A stretch of DNA of 11,096 bases, from the NCBI GenBank assembly GCA_003024985.2, contig PXIH01S0104688.1; one strand, written 5' to 3'. The position numbers and the translations under genes were made by a program. The DNA is from Euperipatoides rowelli (taxonomy: Eukaryota; Onychophora; Udeonychophora; Euonychophora; Peripatopsidae). Below, one piece after another: positions 8,346-11,096 of the stretch; position 1 is the stretch's first letter; each line of letters opens with the position of its first letter. The notes under the pieces were generated by a model. That model saw nothing but the letters and a program-made list of their open reading frames with translations. It had not been told where the DNA came from and made no database searches.

Positions 8346-8440
8346 GGGCGAGAAGTTAGCTAAAAATTTAACTGGCCGAAACGGGCCAACTCATATTGTC
8401 GACTACTGGCCCACATTACAAGCTACTGGCCTGATGTATA
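8346..8440. repeat. CTACTGGCC short repeat block
   Basis: ACTGGCC occurs at 8371-8377, 8405-8411 and 8425-8431. The last two are CTACTGGCC units 20 bases apart. TGGCC (8373-8377) and GGCCA (8384-8388) can form a small hairpin. The block is GC-richer than its surroundings and follows directly on the G-tract repeat, so the two may be parts of one element. Confidence 0.45.
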
Positions 8441-8878
8441 ATAGTGTTTAATTCAGAAATTTTTTGGTGGGGGTAGAAGGTAATTTTATATTATAAGATT
8501 CAGTGTGGGGAGTNCGTAAAAGCTAGGTTCAGAGAAAGTTTCTGAGAGGTGTGTGTGTGTGGGGGGGGACTATGGGGTAGATGCCTGTAACAAAGCCTTT
8601 AATTCTTATTGATACAAACATTCTGAAATCATAAAAGTTAATAAACTATGAAAAATTCTTAAAATTCGACTATTTTATTGGTTTCTATTTATTTTCATTT
8701 TAAGCAATCAATGATTAAGTAAATTTAAATTTTTTCAATGCAAAATACTAAACAAAAACATAAAATAGCTAAACAAGCACCCCCCCCCCCACCAACTAGG
8801 AACTTCCACAGAATTAAACGTTAATTTTTTTAAGAATAGAAATCATAAATTTTCTGTAAAAATTTAAAAAAAATCAGT
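8441..8878. other. Low-complexity spacer with G, GT and C tracts
   Basis: The stretch contains a (GT)n run followed by eight Gs (about 8549-8568), a C11 tract at 8780-8790 and one undetermined base at 8514. No gene or structured repeat was recognised. Confidence 0.6.
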
Positions 8879-9080
8879 AGTAAGAATTCAATTTATAGAT
8901 AATAGATTACTGTATATCTTTATGGAAGTCCTTTCTATTTCATTGTTTTAAACCTTGACCTTCACTCATTTAAGGAACATTTAGTAAGAATTCAATTCAT
9001 AGATAATAGATTATATCTTTATTGAACTCCCTTCTATTTATTGTTTCAAACCTTCATCTTCACTCAATTAAGGAACAAAT
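8879..9080. repeat. Diverged tandem duplication, period about 104 bp
   Basis: Copy 1 (8879-8982) and copy 2 (8983-about 9080) both start AGTAAGAATTCAATT. They share ATAGATAATAGATTA, TATCTTTAT, CCCTTCTATTT/TCCTTTCTATTT, AAACCTT and TTCACTCA before a final TTAAGGAACA. Copy 2 is a few bases shorter and differs by scattered substitutions. The duplication is therefore not recent. No coding frame spans it. Confidence 0.85.
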
Positions 9081-9693
9081 ATTTACAGTCATTTATTCGA
9101 GAAAAAATGGGTCCTTTGGGGTTGGCTGAGGTGGTCTGATATAGCCATATTAATGGTTTTATCTTTGTCATTGGTCCTCCTCCCCCCCTTTGGGTAGTAT
9201 TTTATAATATTGTTTACAGTAGATTATTTGTAGGCTACTGTGTACATTTAATGCTTTATGTTATTATTTGTTTTGTATTTGATATTTACATGATGTATTA
9301 ATACTATATTAGTCTTGTACAATTGGTTTAAAAAATAAATAAATAGCCTAATAATAAATTTGCTTTCTTTAAAAAATGATTTTCAAAGACAATTTGCTAA
9401 AANAAATATACAATCAGAATAAGTAACCTTTAAAAAAAATAAGAGTTTAATTCATAAGCCATTCTGTAGGCTACACAGTATTGTTTGCAAAATAAAGTAA
9501 GTTAAACTATGCAAGACTACCATATTTTTTAATTATTTTACTAAAAAAAATTAAGCTCTGAAATTTTTATTTAATTTTTGCTAATAAGTTACGTATTATA
9601 TCTATTAAAAAAAAAAATATTAGCCTACTAAATTATTGATCGTCATGATTTTTCAATGACAGTTTAAATATTTTGCACAAAAACAATTTGATT
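9081..9693. other. AT-rich DNA with clustered TAGGCTA words
   Basis: No gene is seen. Four TAGGCTA/TAGCCTA words fall within 400 bases (9231, 9344, 9467, 9621). A C7 run lies near 9182, and one undetermined base is at 9403. Confidence 0.55.
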
Positions 9694-9791
9694 GCTTAAT
9701 GCAAGTGTGTCAAACTCAAAACCTGACGTGGGCCAAATAAACAAGGTTTAAGTTTATGTGGGCCACAAAAAAAAAAAGGAAAGCTTCATAA

Positions 9792-9896
9792 TCAATTTTC
9801 ATTGAAACGCTCCAACTCCCACTTTTCTTGAAAATTTCTATGTTCGTCAGCAATTTTTCATTTATTTCTACTACCACTTGGCTTTGATAGAGACAT
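9792..9896 (-). pseudogene. Truncated start of a hAT transposase ORF
   Basis: Inside the hAT element, an ATG at 9896-9894 opens MSLSKPSGSRNK, interrupted by a TGA at 9860-9858. The same frame goes on as KIADEHRNFQEKWELERF and ends at a TGA at 9794-9792. The R/K-K-I/V-D/A-x-E-x-R-x-F-x-x-x-W spacing is the kind of N-terminal segment I associate with domesticated and active hAT transposases of the GTF2IRD2/EPM2AIP1-like group. This is recognition by eye, not a search. After about 34 codons the coding sequence stops and 3' subterminal DNA begins, so almost all of the transposase was deleted. The fragment cannot be functional. Confidence 0.55.
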
Positions 9897-9911
9897 GCTG
9901 AATACAAAGGA

Positions 9912-9966
9912 CTGAAATAAATGAATAATCGTTAAAATTGTTTAAAATTTTTGAACATTAACTTAC
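9912..9966 (-). other. Candidate 55-nt relic intron in the hAT 5' UTR
   Basis: On the minus strand a consensus-like donor CTG|GTAAGT (GT at 9966-9965) and an acceptor TTTATTTCAG (ending 9912) enclose 55 bases of AT-rich DNA. The intron ends 15 bases before the transposase ATG at 9896. This arrangement suggests the deletion derivative kept the parent's 5' leader exon, a mini-intron and the start codon. The splice signals are short and could be coincidental. Confidence 0.4.
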
Positions 9967-10136
9967 CAGACACTGAATAATTGCGCAAATTAATAAACGT
10001 TTTACGGAAATGGTGCACCTGTGCGTAAGGTGATGCGATATTAGCAAACCGTAATTGGCTGACCCTGGGCCACACAAATAATTGCTTAGGGCCACATGGG
10101 CCCGTGGGCCGCGAGTTTGACACCCCTGGCTTAATG

Positions 10137-11014
10137 TATATTTTTTAAAAAAATAAATAGTGGGATGGGGTTTAAAATGTTTCTTTCTATTTAATGTTTA
10201 CTCCTGGCAGAATGAAAATTTCTAACTTTTAAAAGCCACCTTTTCATATTATTAATGTAACAATAAGGCTTGAAAAAAAAAAACCTTAATCTTTAAAAAA
10301 ATGTTTCTTATTGATTAAAAAGTGATAGCCTAGAACTTTCAAATCCAAGATTCGTTACATGGTTTTAGTTTGCAGTATATTCTGATCTAAGATCAGCGAT
10401 AGTGCTGTCATTGTTTTTCATTCCTCATCTAAGTCAAAACAAGCATGGAATTGAAGATACTAGTGTACATTTAATCACCAGTATATATATACTGTATATA
10501 TATTTTGTCAATAATGCTTTAGGCTACTATGTATGATCTTAAAAAATCTCAGGAATCTCGCTGAAACCTGACATGAGCTACCTAGTTATTCTATGATTTT
10601 GCTTCAATAGGCTTTATTATTTTAACACTTAATATCTGTAGGAAGGTACTCAACTCAAAATAATTATTTAATTCTGCTATTGCCCATTATTATTATTCCA
10701 GTACAACAAAAACAGCCATTGCGAGAGNATTTATAGATCTTTCATTAAATAGGAACTGTAAACGCTAATAATTGAGGGGGGAAAGAAACATTGTTTACAT
10801 TACAGATTTTAGCAGATGATTTTGCTGTTCTTTGATTTGACGTCTTCATTGAATGCTAATTTAATCGACTCATGGCTACTATTTACGTGTTATAAATTGA
10901 TTTTTTTTTTAAAAAAATAAGTAGTACTAATTTAATGAATTAGCTTATAGTAGTCTTTTTTTTTTAAATTGGATAACTAATTTTATAATTATTTTCACAC
11001 TAAAAAAAAATGTT
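10137..11014. other. AT-rich DNA without gene signal
   Basis: No credible open frame is seen. Items present are a perfect 16 bp palindrome CAGTATATATATACTG at 10479-10494, a TAGGCTA at 10520, and one undetermined base at 10728. A mixed-complexity patch at about 10785-10880 has forkhead-like TTGTTTACAT and GACGTC words. Nothing can be assigned. Confidence 0.55.
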
Positions 11015-11096
11015 AAAGTAGTAGCCAACAAGGCTTCTTGAATTTGTAGCTAAGTAGCCATGCTGCTAAATTAAGTAGCATTTGGCTTCTTGGCGC
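11015..11096. repeat. Degenerate AAGTAGC/GGCTTCTTG repeat cut by window edge
   Basis: GGCTTCTTG occurs at 11032-11040 and 11084-11092, 52 bases apart. AAGTAG words at about 11016, 11053 and 11073 lie around them. This looks like the start of a diverged repeat continuing beyond the window. Confidence 0.35.

Larger units (their letters stand above)
9694..10136 (-). mobile_element. Non-autonomous hAT transposon with 8 bp target duplication
   Basis: The element spans 9702-10128 (427 bp). It is flanked by a perfect 8 bp duplication GCTTAATG (9694-9701 and 10129-10136), the target-site length typical of hAT transposons. Its terminal inverted repeats are CAAGTGTGTCAAACTC (9702-9717) and the complement of GAGTTTGACACCCCTG (10113-10128), matching at 14 of 16 positions. 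The right end matches the classic CAGGGGTGTCAAACTC form, and the left end has drifted. Subterminal GGCCC/GGGCC words are dense at both ends, as in many hAT families. The element is placed on the minus strand because the transposase remnant reads that way. It is too short to encode a transposase and must have moved with help from a full-length relative. The open frames at 9716-9907 and 9932-10123 (minus) are not genes. Confidence 0.93.

Noticed and set aside
9716-10123. Two 63-codon minus-strand open frames
   Set aside because: Both lie inside the hAT element's subterminal and leader DNA. The real transposase remnant is in another frame starting at 9896.
1-11096. tRNA, rRNA, CRISPR and bacterial operon signals
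   Set aside because: No B-box-like GGTTCGAATCC word, no recognisable rRNA core, no regularly spaced identical repeats with unique spacers, and no gene clusters were seen.

Overview
This window looks like non-coding DNA from an animal nuclear genome. It is roughly three quarters A+T by eye. It carries long homopolymer tracts, TA/CA microsatellites, decayed DNA transposons and very short open frames, and has no bacterial-style gene packing. I see no intact protein gene, rRNA, tRNA or CRISPR array. Species cannot be fixed. The repeat types (a hAT element with vertebrate/marine-invertebrate style GTGTCAAACTC ends, G-tract modules, and very frequent TAGGCTA/TAGCCTA words) suggest an aquatic metazoan, but that is an inference.

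Layout. 1-150 holds microsatellite and homopolymer DNA. About 210-790 is a purine-rich, strand-skewed block. About 1150-1980 (minus strand) holds a decayed protein-coding relic that is protein-like over about 200 codons, with a few stops and at least one frameshift. 1981-4668 is AT-rich DNA with only small hairpins. 4669-5340 is a miniature inverted-repeat element flanked by TTAA, with 25 bp perfect ends inside longer imperfect arms. 6083-6362 is a palindromic GGTACC/GGTATTTTT array bracketed by inverted arms. About 6590-7060 is a stretch of higher-complexity DNA with a GATA-like motif cluster, a weak enhancer candidate. 7506-7569 is a long hairpin. 8015-8440 holds G-tract repeat modules and CTACTGGCC repeats. 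8879-9080 is a 104 bp tandem duplication.

The best-defined feature is a 427 bp non-autonomous hAT element at 9702-10128. It has 14/16 matching terminal inverted repeats and a perfect 8 bp target duplication, GCTTAATG. On the minus strand it still appears to keep the front of its parent's transcription unit: a 55-nt intron candidate and the first codons of a transposase, cut off by an internal deletion.

There is no set of genes working together here. The window is best read as intergenic or intronic DNA shaped by transposon insertion and decay. I found nothing that supports a new multi-gene system. The most informative items are the hAT derivative, the TTAA element, the palindromic array and the unidentified coding relic.
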